Shown here piece by piece: positions 19,875 to 29,827 of a stretch of 64,000 nt of DNA. Every line of letters begins with the position of its first letter. Position 1 is the stretch's first letter. The notes beneath the pieces are model-generated. The model was not told the DNA's origin. It did not search any database and saw nothing but the letters and a program-made list of their open reading frames with translations. The stretch lies in assembly GCF_015472005.1 (NCBI RefSeq), contig NZ_BMAQ01000004.1, forward strand, positions 1 to 64,000. The letters are read 5' to 3'. The translations under genes and the position numbers were made by a program. This DNA comes from Insulibacter thermoxylanivorax (GTDB lineage Bacteria; Bacillota; Bacilli; Paenibacillales; DA-C8).

Positions 19875-20743
19875 CCCTTCACGAATCCGAGCAGCATCTC
19901 GCGGATCAGCTTGGCGGCGACGATGGCCGTCTGTTCCGTCGGATCGTAGATAGGTGCTACTTCCACAAGATCGCAGCCGACGACTCGCACATCGGAGCGA
20001 GCGATCGCATGAATGGCAGCCAGCAGTTCCTTAGAAGTGATGCCGCCTGCTTCCGCCGTTCCCGTCCCGGGAGCTGCGGATGGATCGAGCACATCGATGT
20101 CAATCGTAACATAGACCGGGCGACCCTTAAGGCTGGGCAAGACCCGCTCCAAAGGTTCTAACACATCGAAGGGATAGAAATGGCATTCGTGCCGTCCGTA
20201 CTCGAACTCTTCCTTGGAACCGGAGCGGATGCCGAATTGGTAGATGTTCTTGCCGCCGATTAATTCGCAGGCCTTGCGCATCGGCGTAGAGTGGGAGAGC
20301 GGCTCTCCTTCATACTGGTCGCGAAGATCCGCATGGGCATCGATATGGATCACTGCAAGTTCAGGGTACCGTTTATAGACTTCCTGCAAGATGGGCCAAG
20401 TGACGAGATGTTCGCCGCCCAGGCCGACGATCAGCTTCCCGTCAGCCAGGGGTTTCCGTACATACTCAGCGATGAGCTCCAGGCTGCGCGCCGCATTCCC
20501 AAAGGGAAGCAGCAGATCGCCGGCATCCATGTACTTGATCTCATACAGCGTACGATCCAGGTAGGGGCTGTATTCCTCCAGCCCCACCGATGCTTCACGG
20601 ATCCGCGCAGGACCGAACCGCGCACCCGGGCGGAAGCTGACGGTGAAGTCCATCGGCATGCCGTAGATCACCGCTTGCGCTTCATCATAATCTTCAGAAC
20701 TGCAGATGAATACATTCCCTGAGTAAGCCTGATCCAATTTCAC
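19871..20743 (-). CDS. speB: Agmatinase, ureohydrolase family
   Basis: 290-residue dimanganese enzyme making putrescine and urea from agmatine. The metal motifs are GLGGEHLV, IHIDAHADLRD and YVTIDIDVLDPSAAPGTG. The start is GTG; AGAAGGG lies about eleven bases upstream. It follows speE by about 160 bases, the usual Bacillus pairing in which SpeE uses the putrescine SpeB makes. Arginase or formimidoglutamase activity cannot be excluded from motifs alone, but the speE neighbour favours agmatinase. Confidence 0.95.
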   Translation of the reverse strand: MKLDQAYSGNVFICSSEDYDEAQAVIYGMPMDFTVSFRPGARFGPARIREASVGLEEYSPYLDRTLYEIKYMDAGDLLLPFGNAARSLELIAEYVRKPLADGKLIVGLGGEHLVTWPILQEVYKRYPELAVIHIDAHADLRDQYEGEPLSHSTPMRKACELIGGKNIYQFGIRSGSKEEFEYGRHECHFYPFDVLEPLERVLPSLKGRPVYVTIDIDVLDPSAAPGTGTAEAGGITSKELLAAIHAIARSDVRVVGCDLVEVAPIYDPTEQTAIVAAKLIREMLLGFVKG

Positions 20744-20905
20744 CGTTCATACAACCCTTCTCTAACCTAATGTTTAAGAATTCCTATCTTCCTGTATCCG
20801 AGTATGCCACATCCCGAACATGCTGCTCTTAGATGTCATCACATATCTGTTCTTGCTGCATCCCTTCTGTGCTGATGCTGCTGCGCTCGGGAATCTTAGA
20901 CGGGA

Positions 20906-21733
20906 TTACTTCAGCAGATCTTCTACAAACTTGGGCAGCACGAAACATGCCCGATGAAGACGAGGCGAATAGTACTTCGTGTCCATCTCAGGAATCGCCG
21001 ATTCTTCGACCTCAAGCGGGTCGTACTTCTTGCTCCCCATCGTGAAGGTCCACATTCCGCTTGGATAGGTAGGGATATTCGCGGTATAGACGCGGACGAT
21101 CGGGAACACCTCCCGCACATCGCGGTTCACGCTCTTGATCAGCTCTGCCTTGAACCACGGGTTGTCGGTCTGAGCGACGAAGATGCCGTCCTCCCGAAGC
21201 GCCTCGTAGATGCCTTGATAGAACCCGCGCGTGAACAGTTGCACCGCCGGTCCTACCGGTTCTGTCGAGTCCACCATGATTACATCATATTCGTTCTTAT
21301 GATCATGGATATGCATATATCCGTCATTCACCAGCACCTCAACCCGCGGATCATCCAGCGCGCCGGCGATCCCGGGCAGGAATCTCTTGGAGTACTCGAT
21401 TACCTTACCGTCTATATCAACCAATACGGCTTTCTCAACATCGGGATGTTTTAAGACTTCGCGAATCACTCCGCCGTCTCCGCCGCCTACAACCAGTACT
21501 CGGCGCGGATTCGGATGGGTGGCCAGCGCGGGATGCGCCAGCATCTCATGATAGACGAACTCATCTTTCTCCGTTGTCATAACCATGTCATCCAGCACGA
21601 GCATCCGCCCGAATTCCAAGGTATCGATGATCGCCAAGTCTTGATACTGGGTTTGCTCTCGTACGAGCGTCTCACGAACTTTGGCCGTGATGCCAAAGTG
21701 CTCGGTTTGTTTCTCTGTAAACCATAGTTCCAT
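20906..21733 (-). CDS. speE: Spermidine synthase
   Basis: 275 residues, aminopropyltransferase of polyamine synthesis (putrescine plus decarboxylated SAM). It begins [15 protein letters not shown], close to the B. subtilis N-terminus, and has the nucleotide motif [19 protein letters not shown] and the catalytic DSTEP-containing region. ATG 21733 is preferred over 21739 because GAGG then lies seven bases upstream. It forms the speE-speB-ywiB-argS series on the minus strand and is divergent from the penicillin-binding protein gene. Confidence 0.97.
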   Translation of the reverse strand: MELWFTEKQTEHFGITAKVRETLVREQTQYQDLAIIDTLEFGRMLVLDDMVMTTEKDEFVYHEMLAHPALATHPNPRRVLVVGGGDGGVIREVLKHPDVEKAVLVDIDGKVIEYSKRFLPGIAGALDDPRVEVLVNDGYMHIHDHKNEYDVIMVDSTEPVGPAVQLFTRGFYQGIYEALREDGIFVAQTDNPWFKAELIKSVNRDVREVFPIVRVYTANIPTYPSGMWTFTMGSKKYDPLEVEESAIPEMDTKYYSPRLHRACFVLPKFVEDLLK

Positions 21734-21977
21734 AGGCATTCCTCTTTTCTCTCCAAGATAGATATGTGATTAGTATACCAAGCATAAGCCGTCTAGATGC
21801 TTCGCAATAACATATGAAGTAATTATATTAAATCACAATAGAATTGCAATGTTTTTACATGAACAGGAATCGAAAAAATATCAGCCGCAGCAAGCTGCAA
21901 AATCATGTCGTGCGTATAGGACCTGGATATCCCTTCCATAATAAGAATACACTATGTGAACGGGAGGAGCAGAGTAC

Positions 21978-24086
21978 GTGTCCAGAATGCTTCGGATGAA
22001 ACGCACGGCGAAGAACAAGCATGCGAAGAACAAGACAACCGCAAAGTCCAAACTCCAACTGCTGAAGACCATCGCCTCGATCTCCTTTACACTGTGTGTA
22101 CTCAGCATGATCTGTCTGTTCGGCTTCCTATTATATTTCAGCGCGCAGTCCCTCCCGGCAGCGAAGGTCCAGCAAACTTCCCAGATTCTCGATGCACACG
22201 GGCAGGTGATCGACATCCTCCATGCCGGGCAGCATCGGAAAATCGTTCGCTTGTCGGAGATCTCCGATGATTTGATCCATGCCGTCGTCGCCATCGAAGA
22301 CCGGCGATTCTATGATCACTTCGGCATCGACCTGTACGGTGCCGCTCGTGCCCTGTGGGTGAATCTCCGGCGGATGGCCGCCGTGCAAGGAGCAAGTACG
22401 ATCACGCAGCAATTAGCGCGCAATCTGTATCTCAACCATGAACGAACATGGGACCGCAAGATGAAAGAAGCGATCTATGCCCTGCAATTGGAGATGAACT
22501 TCAGCAAGGATGAGATCCTCGAACTATACTTAAATACGATCTATTTTGGCCACAGTTTATATGGGATCGAGACCGCAGCGCAGGCTTACTTTGGCAAGTC
22601 TGCACGTGACCTGACCTTAGCTGAGAGCGCTCTGCTGGCCGGTGTGCCGAAGGGAGCGCTGTACTATTCTCCCTACTACAATCCCGACAATGCGAAGAAA
22701 CGCCAGAAGCTCGTTCTGGATGCGATGGTTGAAGCCGGCATGATCACCCGCGAGGAAGCGGAGGCAGCATATGAGGAAGAACTCGTCTACCAACCGCTGC
22801 CGGAGGAGCGGCTTTCACCGGCTCCCTATTTTATAGATTATGTCAAACAAACCGCGGTACAGAAGCTGGGCATCAGCCAAGAGCAGCTTTACGGGGGCGG
22901 CATTAAGATCTATACAACATTAGATCCCCATATGCAGCGCGCTGCAGAACAAGCCATCGCTGATCATCTGCAGCATTATCCCGATCTGCAGGCTGCGCTT
23001 ATCGCACTGGATCCGCGAACGGGCCATATCAAAGCGATGGTCGGCGGCCGCGACTACAAGGTGAATCAATATAACCGCGTCTTCGCCGCCAGCCGGCAGC
23101 CGGGTTCAGCCTTTAAGCCCATCATGTATCTGGCGGCTTTGAGGCAAGAAGGATTTAACGCGCTCACCCGCTACCGCAGCGAGCCGACGACGTTTACTTA
23201 TGACGAAGGGCGCAAGACCTATACGCCGAGCAACTTCGGCAACCAATATGCCAATGAGGAGATCACGCTGCGGCAAGCGATTGCAAAGTCCGATAACATC
23301 TATGCCGTCCATACGATCATGGAGATCGTTCCGGAGCGGGTCATCGAAACCGCACGCCAGCTCGGCATCACCAGTCCCCTGCAGCCCCTGCCCTCCTTGG
23401 CGCTCGGCGCTTCGCCGGTCAGTCCCTTTGAGATGGCAGCGGCATACAGCGTCATCGCTAATCAAGGAGTGCGCATGGCGCCGACGGCGATCCTGCGCAT
23501 CGAGGATGCTCGCGGCCGTATCTTGTATGAGAACCAGCCTGATGCTGAGCAGGTGATTGAACCCGCATATACCTATGTGCTGACCAAGCTGATGGAGAGC
23601 GTGTTCGAACCCGGGGGGACCGCAGCCAGAGTAGCGCATGTCTTGAAGCGGCCGACGGCCGGCAAGACAGGGACGACGAACTCCGATGCGTGGATGGTTG
23701 GATTCACGCCGGAGCTGACTGCGGCGGTGTGGATCGGTTACGATCGGGATCGAACGATCTCCTCCGCGGAGGCATCCCGGGCTGCGCCGATCTTCGCACA
23801 GTTCATGGAGGAATCCCTGAAGCACGTGCCGCCCAAGTTATTCCCCGTCGCTCAAGGGGTCATCTCCCTGTATGTCGATCCAACCAGCGGTACGATCGCC
23901 ACGCCCAAGTGCGGAGAACATGCCCGGCTGGAGTATTTTGTGAAGGGAAGTGAACCAGGCGAATTCTGCTCTGAACATACGGCGGAGCAAGATCGCGATG
24001 ACCTTCTGGAGCAGCATGAATCCGAAGGTGCGGAGCAAGAACGCCGGTCCTGGTGGGAAGATCTCAAAAGATGGTGGTTTAGATGA
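21978..24086 (+). CDS. pbpG: Class A penicillin-binding protein (PbpG-like)
   Basis: 702-residue bifunctional peptidoglycan synthase. A basic cytosolic tail is followed by one membrane anchor (about 32-54), a GT51 glycosyltransferase domain (EDRRFYDHFGID, GASTITQQLARNLYL) and a transpeptidase domain with SRQPGSAFKP (SxxK), SDN and KTGTT. The C-terminal 80 residues contain PKCGEHARLEYF and a late Cys, then a charged tail. The start is GTG with GGGAGGAG eight bases upstream. Position next to speE and ywhD matches B. subtilis pbpG (PBP2d), which acts in spore wall synthesis. Confidence 0.94.
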   Translation: MSRMLRMKRTAKNKHAKNKTTAKSKLQLLKTIASISFTLCVLSMICLFGFLLYFSAQSLPAAKVQQTSQILDAHGQVIDILHAGQHRKIVRLSEISDDLIHAVVAIEDRRFYDHFGIDLYGAARALWVNLRRMAAVQGASTITQQLARNLYLNHERTWDRKMKEAIYALQLEMNFSKDEILELYLNTIYFGHSLYGIETAAQAYFGKSARDLTLAESALLAGVPKGALYYSPYYNPDNAKKRQKLVLDAMVEAGMITREEAEAAYEEELVYQPLPEERLSPAPYFIDYVKQTAVQKLGISQEQLYGGGIKIYTTLDPHMQRAAEQAIADHLQHYPDLQAALIALDPRTGHIKAMVGGRDYKVNQYNRVFAASRQPGSAFKPIMYLAALRQEGFNALTRYRSEPTTFTYDEGRKTYTPSNFGNQYANEEITLRQAIAKSDNIYAVHTIMEIVPERVIETARQLGITSPLQPLPSLALGASPVSPFEMAAAYSVIANQGVRMAPTAILRIEDARGRILYENQPDAEQVIEPAYTYVLTKLMESVFEPGGTAARVAHVLKRPTAGKTGTTNSDAWMVGFTPELTAAVWIGYDRDRTISSAEASRAAPIFAQFMEESLKHVPPKLFPVAQGVISLYVDPTSGTIATPKCGEHARLEYFVKGSEPGEFCSEHTAEQDRDDLLEQHESEGAEQERRSWWEDLKRWWFR

Positions 24087-24170
24087 GGATACTTCTTCGG
24101 ATACCGTATGTTCGCTTTGCGAAACTGTAACGCTGGCTGAAAGGGATCGATGGAAGGAAAATTAAACCAC

Positions 24171-24205
24171 GAAGCGGGGAACTGCAATCACAGCACCCCC
24201 GCTTC
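24171..24205. terminator. Terminator between pbpG and ywhD
   Basis: GAAGCGGGG (24171-24179) pairs with CCCCGCTTC (24197-24205), followed on the plus strand by TTTCATTTC. It can serve the two convergent genes. Confidence 0.75.
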
Positions 24206-24273
24206 TTTCATTTCATGTTGATCGCCCGCACGCGCACGCGATGCGCCCCTTCCGCCGCTGCTCCATCCCCTTC

Positions 24274-24777
24274 CTAAGTTGGATCAGATGCCAACATGTC
24301 TTTCAATTCCTGCGGCGAGCGTTCCCACCACTCTGCATTGTGCTCGATCAGCACCTTCTTAAGCAGCTGGCGTTCTTTGGCGCCAAGCCCATCCAGGATA
24401 TACTTCCGCTTCAGTGCACGATCCATCTGATTGACGTGGTCGGCCAGGATCTTCCACCCGCGGCGGGCTTCGCTGTCGATCAGCATCTCACAAGCCGTTA
24501 CTCCGCCGTAGAAGGCACCGCGTTCATCGCGATCCACAGCAACCCAGACAACCCACACTTGTCTGCCGTTAGGGACGTCATTTTTGTCCATGGAAAATTT
24601 AATCCGCCGCTCCACTTTGCTCTTAGCATGAAGGGCGCCGATATCGATATAAGCCTCATCCCCGTCGATGATGATGCTCGACAGGTTGCTGAGATCGATC
24701 GAGCCTGCGCCGAAACCTCTGTGGTTGACTTTATTGCTTACGATATTTAAAGAAATTTGTTTCTTTCCCGTCTCCAT
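24274..24777 (-). CDS. ywhD: YwhD family protein
   Basis: 167 residues, matching the conserved Bacillales YwhD family of unknown function by overall sequence (NIVSNKVNHRGFGAGSIDLSNLS at the start, then INGD-like and VWVVWVAVDRDERGAFYGGV) and by its place next to pbpG. There is no signal peptide or membrane segment. A C-terminal helical part, GAKERQLLKKVLIEHN, is amphipathic. AGGTGA lies about twelve bases before the ATG, a rather long spacing. Confidence 0.85.
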   Translation of the reverse strand: METGKKQISLNIVSNKVNHRGFGAGSIDLSNLSSIIIDGDEAYIDIGALHAKSKVERRIKFSMDKNDVPNGRQVWVVWVAVDRDERGAFYGGVTACEMLIDSEARRGWKILADHVNQMDRALKRKYILDGLGAKERQLLKKVLIEHNAEWWERSPQELKDMLASDPT

Positions 24778-25030
24778 AAACGCGGATTCACCTCATTCTT
24801 CTGCATCGTTCTATACCGATTATATGCATTATATCACATCTGTAACTAAAACCAGCGGTCGTGCCCCTGCTTTCCACATGTTCTCCGACTTTACGTGCAA
24901 CATCCGACTTCAGCCTTCAAACAGATCGTCTCTTAAGAGGCTCTGCCTGCCATTTGGGACAAAGAGAAATATTCGGCCAAGTCCCCACATATACATGCAG
25001 TAGATGCTTGTCAACGGGAGGAACCTGGCC

Positions 25031-27046
25031 ATGAACTTACGTCTAAATCGCCGAAACATCGGCTTCTTGCCTGTGTTGTTATCCGCATTGTTCTTCATCA
25101 TCGCACTCGCAACCATTCCTGGACACTTCCCGGGCGGTTTGAACAGCGCCTTTGTTCACATGGATCCAAGCAGGGGTTCCGCACCCGCACCGCCCCATGG
25201 CATCGGCAGTCCGGAGGCTGTCCAGGAGAATCCAGAGCCGAAGAACGAGCCCCTGAGCGATCGGCTCGTCGAATACCATATCAACGTTCAATTGGATGCC
25301 GATGAACACAAACTGCATGGCTTGCAGAGCATCACATGGCGTAACCCCGGAAGTCAGTCGGTGCAAGAGTTGTATTTTCATCTCTATCCGAATGCTTTCC
25401 GCAGCAGCAATACGACCTTCAATCGAGAATCCGGCGGCAAGCTGCGCGGCCAGCCGATGACTGAGGAGAGCTACGGTTACATGGAGATTCTTAAGGTGCA
25501 GTACAGCGATGGTCAGGATCTCAGCCATACGATGCGATACATCCAACCCGATGACGGGAATCCGGAAGACCAGACGCTGATGAGGATCAAACTCCCCGCC
25601 TCGGTTGCACCGGGCGAGACGGTCACCCTGCATATGGAATTCACCGTAAAACTGCCTTATGTGTATGCACGAATGGGTTATGCCGGTGATTTTGTCATGG
25701 CGGGCCAGTGGTTCCCGAAGCTGGCGGTCTATGAGCCGAAGGGGCGGCGGGGACACAAACAAGACACCTGGAATCTGCATCAATACCATGGCAATTCAGA
25801 GTTTTATGCTGACTTTGGCACGTACAACGTGAAGATCGATGTGCCGGCATCCTATCTTGTAGCTGCCACCGGTTTCCCCGTGAACACCGTCCAGGATGAC
25901 GGCAGCAGGCGGCAGTATCACTACTATGCCGAGGATGTGCATGATTTTGCTTGGGCGGCTTCGCCGCATTTCATCTATGCGGAGGAGGCCTATTCCACTA
26001 GCCAGATCCCCGGTGTGAAGATCAAGCTCTATCTGGATCCGAAGCACGCGCACTTGGAGAAAAGATACTTCACCGCGGTCAAACGCGCCCTCTCGAGTTT
26101 CAGTGAATGGTACGGTCCGTATCCGTATTCCACGCTGTCAGTTGTCGTGCCGCCGGAAGGCGGTAACGGCGCCGGAGGGATGGAATATCCCACGCTGATC
26201 ACCGCCTGGGCAGCGAAGGACGAAGATCCCGGCGATGAGCTGGAACGGGTCATCGTGCACGAGATCGGTCACCAGTTCTGGTACGGCATGGTGGCGAACA
26301 ATGAATTCGAAGAGGCTTGGCTGGACGAGGGCTTCACCACCTATGTTGAGGAGAAGGTGATGGAGAGCGAATATGGGCTGTCACGCAGCCTGCCGATCTT
26401 GTCCAGCTATATCACCGATCCTGCTCCGCTGAAATTAAATGCTTGGGAATACCGCAGCCATGAGGTTTATGCCGAGAATGTCTATACGCGGGCAAGTCTC
26501 GTCCTGCGCGATATCGAGGAGACGATCGGCACGAAGAAGATGCAGCAAGTGCTGCGGACTTACTTTCATCGCTGGAAGTTCGATCATCCGAGCACGCGAG
26601 ACTTCCAGCAAGTCCTGCAGGATGTGACCCATCGCCGCTGGGATGCTTACTTCAAACAATTCGTCTACGGGGGCATGATGATCGATTACGCGGTAAACGG
26701 CGTCCACACCTATGAGACGGAACTGAACGGCACGCGGACTTATGAGACGCGCATCCATCTGGAACGTCTGGGCGGCGCCCATCGCCCCGTTGAGATCGCC
26801 GTCAAGCTGACCGACGGGGCTGTGATGAGGGAGAGCTGGGGCGGGATCGAACAGGAGACGGTGCTGACGCTGCGCTCCGAACAGCCGGCCGCTTGGGTGT
26901 TGATCGATCCGGATTTTAGACAGATTCTGGAGAACCGCCGCTATAACAACTTCATGAAAGCCGAGATCCCTGCGCAGGACGAAGTCCGGTGGCCTTATGG
27001 AATATCGACGTTCATCGAGCTGGTCATGCAGCTCTTCGCTTGGTGA
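25031..27046 (+). CDS. Membrane-anchored M1 family metallopeptidase
   Basis: 671 residues from ATG 25031, chosen because GGGAGGAA is seven bases upstream (25004 has none). An N-terminal signal anchor (about residues 9-27) precedes the M1 aminopeptidase N-like domain outside the cell. The substrate motif GAGGMEYP and zinc site HEIGHQFWYG with the distal Glu in EEAWLDEGF are intact, so it should be active. Its substrate is unknown; an aminopeptidase role is typical. The following membrane-protein gene begins 20 bases after the stop and is probably co-expressed. Confidence 0.92.
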   Translation: MNLRLNRRNIGFLPVLLSALFFIIALATIPGHFPGGLNSAFVHMDPSRGSAPAPPHGIGSPEAVQENPEPKNEPLSDRLVEYHINVQLDADEHKLHGLQSITWRNPGSQSVQELYFHLYPNAFRSSNTTFNRESGGKLRGQPMTEESYGYMEILKVQYSDGQDLSHTMRYIQPDDGNPEDQTLMRIKLPASVAPGETVTLHMEFTVKLPYVYARMGYAGDFVMAGQWFPKLAVYEPKGRRGHKQDTWNLHQYHGNSEFYADFGTYNVKIDVPASYLVAATGFPVNTVQDDGSRRQYHYYAEDVHDFAWAASPHFIYAEEAYSTSQIPGVKIKLYLDPKHAHLEKRYFTAVKRALSSFSEWYGPYPYSTLSVVVPPEGGNGAGGMEYPTLITAWAAKDEDPGDELERVIVHEIGHQFWYGMVANNEFEEAWLDEGFTTYVEEKVMESEYGLSRSLPILSSYITDPAPLKLNAWEYRSHEVYAENVYTRASLVLRDIEETIGTKKMQQVLRTYFHRWKFDHPSTRDFQQVLQDVTHRRWDAYFKQFVYGGMMIDYAVNGVHTYETELNGTRTYETRIHLERLGGAHRPVEIAVKLTDGAVMRESWGGIEQETVLTLRSEQPAAWVLIDPDFRQILENRRYNNFMKAEIPAQDEVRWPYGISTFIELVMQLFAW

Positions 27047-27066
27047 AGAAAGGTTGGTGGAAGCAC

Positions 27067-27879
27067 ATGCTTGATTCGATGAGATATGGACTTACGGTCG
27101 TCAGCCGCCGGTCATTGATCGTCCTGGTCTTATTCTTATATGAGATGGTATGGGGGTTCATCCTCTATCGGTATGTCAAATCCGTCGTTCTCCCGCTCCT
27201 GTACCGCTATCCGGGAACTGAGGCGCCGGATTGGGCGATGCTGTATTGGATCGAAGGCGAATTCCGCCTGCTGAAGACGGATCTCGCCGATCCATACTTA
27301 TTGGCGATCCTTGCAATCCTGGCTGGGCGGATGCTGCTCACGCCGTTCATCAATGCAGGTCTCTATCACGCCGTGCATCAAGTATCCATAGACCAGTGGC
27401 GGGCCTTCATTACGGGTATCACCAATTACTGGGGAAGATTCTCAATCCTGTACGTCCTCCAGATGCTGATCTCATGGGCGCCGCTGGCTTGGATCATTCC
27501 CTCCTTCACGGGCAGCCTGCTGTCCGGAACCCTTGGCACAGCACAGCTGTTGGATTACGGATTGCTTCTGCTTGCATTGCTCGCTTATATCTGTTTGGTC
27601 CGTCTGGCCTTTATGTATATCCAATTCGCTGTAACCGCCGGGGAGTCATGGTTCGCTGCTGTTGCGGCATGGCTTAGATCCTTGTTCCCGGTACTGGGAT
27701 TGTCGCTTCTCATCCTCCTGCTGGCTATGGTCACCCAGGGGCTGATCTCTGCTGCATCGATGTGGCGGGCCGGGCTCACGGCACTGATCCTATATCAAGC
27801 CTCTCCTCTCCTGCGCATCTTCTTCAAGATGTGGGAAATCTCATCGCAGCACGACTTATGGACTAAGATAAGAAAATAA
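27067..27879 (+). CDS. Multi-pass membrane protein of unknown function
   Basis: 270 residues from ATG 27067, with GGTGG about seven bases upstream. Roughly five to six hydrophobic segments are visible (near 20-40, 78-98, 130-150, 170-195, 212-235). No known domain is recognised. Arg/Lys residues flank the first segment. It follows the M1 peptidase gene closely, and a motAB promoter separates it from motA, so it belongs with the peptidase rather than with motility. Confidence 0.7.
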   Translation: MLDSMRYGLTVVSRRSLIVLVLFLYEMVWGFILYRYVKSVVLPLLYRYPGTEAPDWAMLYWIEGEFRLLKTDLADPYLLAILAILAGRMLLTPFINAGLYHAVHQVSIDQWRAFITGITNYWGRFSILYVLQMLISWAPLAWIIPSFTGSLLSGTLGTAQLLDYGLLLLALLAYICLVRLAFMYIQFAVTAGESWFAAVAAWLRSLFPVLGLSLLILLLAMVTQGLISAASMWRAGLTALILYQASPLLRIFFKMWEISSQHDLWTKIRK

Positions 27880-27892
27880 TCGCACGGAACGT

Positions 27893-27920
27893 TCAAGTTT
27901 CTCGCTCCTTTGACCGATAT
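27893..27920 (+). promoter_or_regulatory. Sigma-D type promoter of motAB
   Basis: TCAA (27893-27896), a 16-base spacer and ACCGATAT (27913-27920) match the flagellar sigma factor consensus TAAA-N15-GCCGATAT with one mismatch in each box. It lies about 120 bases before motA. Confidence 0.7.
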
Positions 27921-28042
27921 ATTACATAAGGGATGTCGTCAGTGCAGGATTCATGGAGATTCATGTCGAAAATGAAGACCAGACTGTACGGGATCCAGAG
28001 GGTATCGATGCCGCATATGGTCATATCGTTGAAGGAGTGTAC

Positions 28043-28846
28043 ATGATGAAAAGTTCCACAATATACGGACTCATACTCGGTGTTATCTCAGTAGGCGTCG
28101 GGATGTTACTGAAAGGCGCTAGTCTGTCATCGTTGCTTAACGCACCAGCTTTGTTGATCATCTTCGGAGGAACAGCCGCGGTGCTGTTGACGGCGTATCC
28201 ATTTAGTTCTCTTAAGAAATTACCCGTTCTGATCAAGATCGCCATCGCCGAACCGAAGCTGCTTTCCAAGCAGGAAGTGATCCAGCTCTTCACAGAATGG
28301 GCGACCATCACACGCCGCGAAGGGCTGCTTGCCTTGGAAAGCCATGTCGATGAGATCGACGACGAATTCCTGCGGAACGGCATGCGCATGATCATCGACG
28401 GCAATGATCATGATTTTGTACGCGATGTGCTCTTAGAAGATATAGCGGCTATGGAAGAGCGTCATCGCAACGGCGCCGCGATGTTTACATCTGCTGGAGC
28501 AGCAGCACCGACATTGGGTGTACTGGGTGCAGTTGTCGGACTCGTTGCAGCGCTGTCCCAAATGGAGGATGTCGCCTCCCTAGGGGCATCGATCGCCGCA
28601 GCGTTCATCGCTACGCTGTATGGGATTTTCTCCGGCTATGTCCTCTGGCATCCGATCGCGACGAAACTGAAGCAGATCTCGATGCGGGAAGTCGAATTGA
28701 AGATGATGATCGTCGAGGGATTGCTCTCCATTCAGTCCGGTGTGTCGACGTTAGCGATTCAGCAAAAACTCTCTGTATTCTTATCACCAGCAGAACGCCG
28801 GGGGGATGAGGAGGGTGCGAGATATGCGCAAGAAGAAGCGAACTAA
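28043..28846 (+). CDS. motA: Flagellar motor stator protein MotA
   Basis: About 267 residues. Four membrane segments are visible with the cytoplasmic loop between the second and third containing the Glu/Arg-rich part that contacts the FliG rotor (TRREGLLALESHVDEIDDEFLRNGMRM). The proline-containing GAAAPTLGVLGAVVGLV segment and the final LWHPIATKLKQIS are typical. ATG 28043 or 28046 is chosen from GAAGGAG upstream; an upstream frame to 27953 lacks support. It overlaps motB by 23 bases. Confidence 0.95.
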   Translation: MMKSSTIYGLILGVISVGVGMLLKGASLSSLLNAPALLIIFGGTAAVLLTAYPFSSLKKLPVLIKIAIAEPKLLSKQEVIQLFTEWATITRREGLLALESHVDEIDDEFLRNGMRMIIDGNDHDFVRDVLLEDIAAMEERHRNGAAMFTSAGAAAPTLGVLGAVVGLVAALSQMEDVASLGASIAAAFIATLYGIFSGYVLWHPIATKLKQISMREVELKMMIVEGLLSIQSGVSTLAIQQKLSVFLSPAERRGDEEGARYAQEEAN

Positions 28847-29660
28847 CCAAGAGGAACACATCGACGAGACTTGGCTCATCCCTTATTCAGACTTATTGAC
28901 CCTTCTTCTCGCGCTGTTCATCGTACTCTTCGCTTCCAGTATCATCGATCAGAAGAAACTGGAACAGATCGGAGCATCCTTCTCCGATGCCTTCAATACC
29001 GGCGTCGGTTTCTTCACGAACACCGGCAACTCGCTCATCGAGCTGCCCGAACAGCTCAGCGCCATCACCGAACGGGAGCGCAATACCTCCGCTGCCTCCA
29101 GAGAGGGAGAGGTGGACGAGGACGATGTCAAAGCCTACCTCGCTAAGAAGCTCGCGGAAGAGACGCAGCAACTCAGTGAACTGAAGATGGAATTGGATAT
29201 CTACATTCAAGAGAGCGGCTTGGACTCACAGCTTAAGACCACCCTGAACAACCATCAACTGCTGATCACATTCAGCGATACGGCCCTCTTCGATCCCGCA
29301 AGCGCTGATCTCAAGCCGCAGGCCGAACAACTGGCCCGGTCGATCGGCGAGATGCTGGCCAAGTATCCGGATTATGCGATTATGGTTTCCGGACACACTG
29401 ACAATGTGCCGATCAACAATTGGCGCTACCCGTCCAACTGGGAGCTGAGTACAGCGCGCGCAGTGAACTTCATGAAAGTCCTGCTCGAATCGGATATCGA
29501 TCCATCCAGAGTGAGCGCAGCGGGTTACGGAGAATACAACCCGGTTGCGGACAATGATACGCCTGAAGGGCGGGCGGCCAATCGCCGGGTTGAGGTATCC
29601 ATCGTGCGCAACTACCTGACCCAGCAATTAACCGAGGCGATTCTGGAGGGAAGCAATTAA
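28824..29660 (+). CDS. motB: Flagellar motor stator protein MotB
   Basis: 278 residues from ATG 28824 (GAGGAGGG eight bases upstream). One membrane segment holds the ion-binding Asp23 (WLIPYSDLLTLLLALFIVLF). A plug/linker follows, then the OmpA-like peptidoglycan-binding domain (VSGHTDNVPINNWRYPSNWELSTARA, AAGYGEYNPVADNDTPEGRAANRRVE). The membrane segment is more like proton-type MotB than sodium-type MotS, but ion choice is inference. With MotA it forms the stator. Confidence 0.95.
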   Translation: MRKKKRTNQEEHIDETWLIPYSDLLTLLLALFIVLFASSIIDQKKLEQIGASFSDAFNTGVGFFTNTGNSLIELPEQLSAITERERNTSAASREGEVDEDDVKAYLAKKLAEETQQLSELKMELDIYIQESGLDSQLKTTLNNHQLLITFSDTALFDPASADLKPQAEQLARSIGEMLAKYPDYAIMVSGHTDNVPINNWRYPSNWELSTARAVNFMKVLLESDIDPSRVSAAGYGEYNPVADNDTPEGRAANRRVEVSIVRNYLTQQLTEAILEGSN

Positions 29661-29751
29661 CCCGAACCTATTCTTTAAGATGGATCTGCAGGGATAGATC
29701 TATCATCTATAATTAACAACCTGCCCACACAACCAGCGTAATACAATATGA

Positions 29752-29781
29752 AAGCAGCTCATCCAACCGGATGAGCTGCTT
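29752..29781. terminator. Bidirectional terminator motB / hflC
   Basis: AAGCAGCTCATCC (29752-29764) and GGATGAGCTGCTT (29769-29781) form a perfect 13-base stem with an AACC loop. It serves the convergent motB and hflC genes; the plus side continues CTTCATT. Confidence 0.8.
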
Positions 29782-29827
29782 CTTCATTACAGCTTGTTGA
29801 TTTGTCTGTCAACTGATCACCACTCGA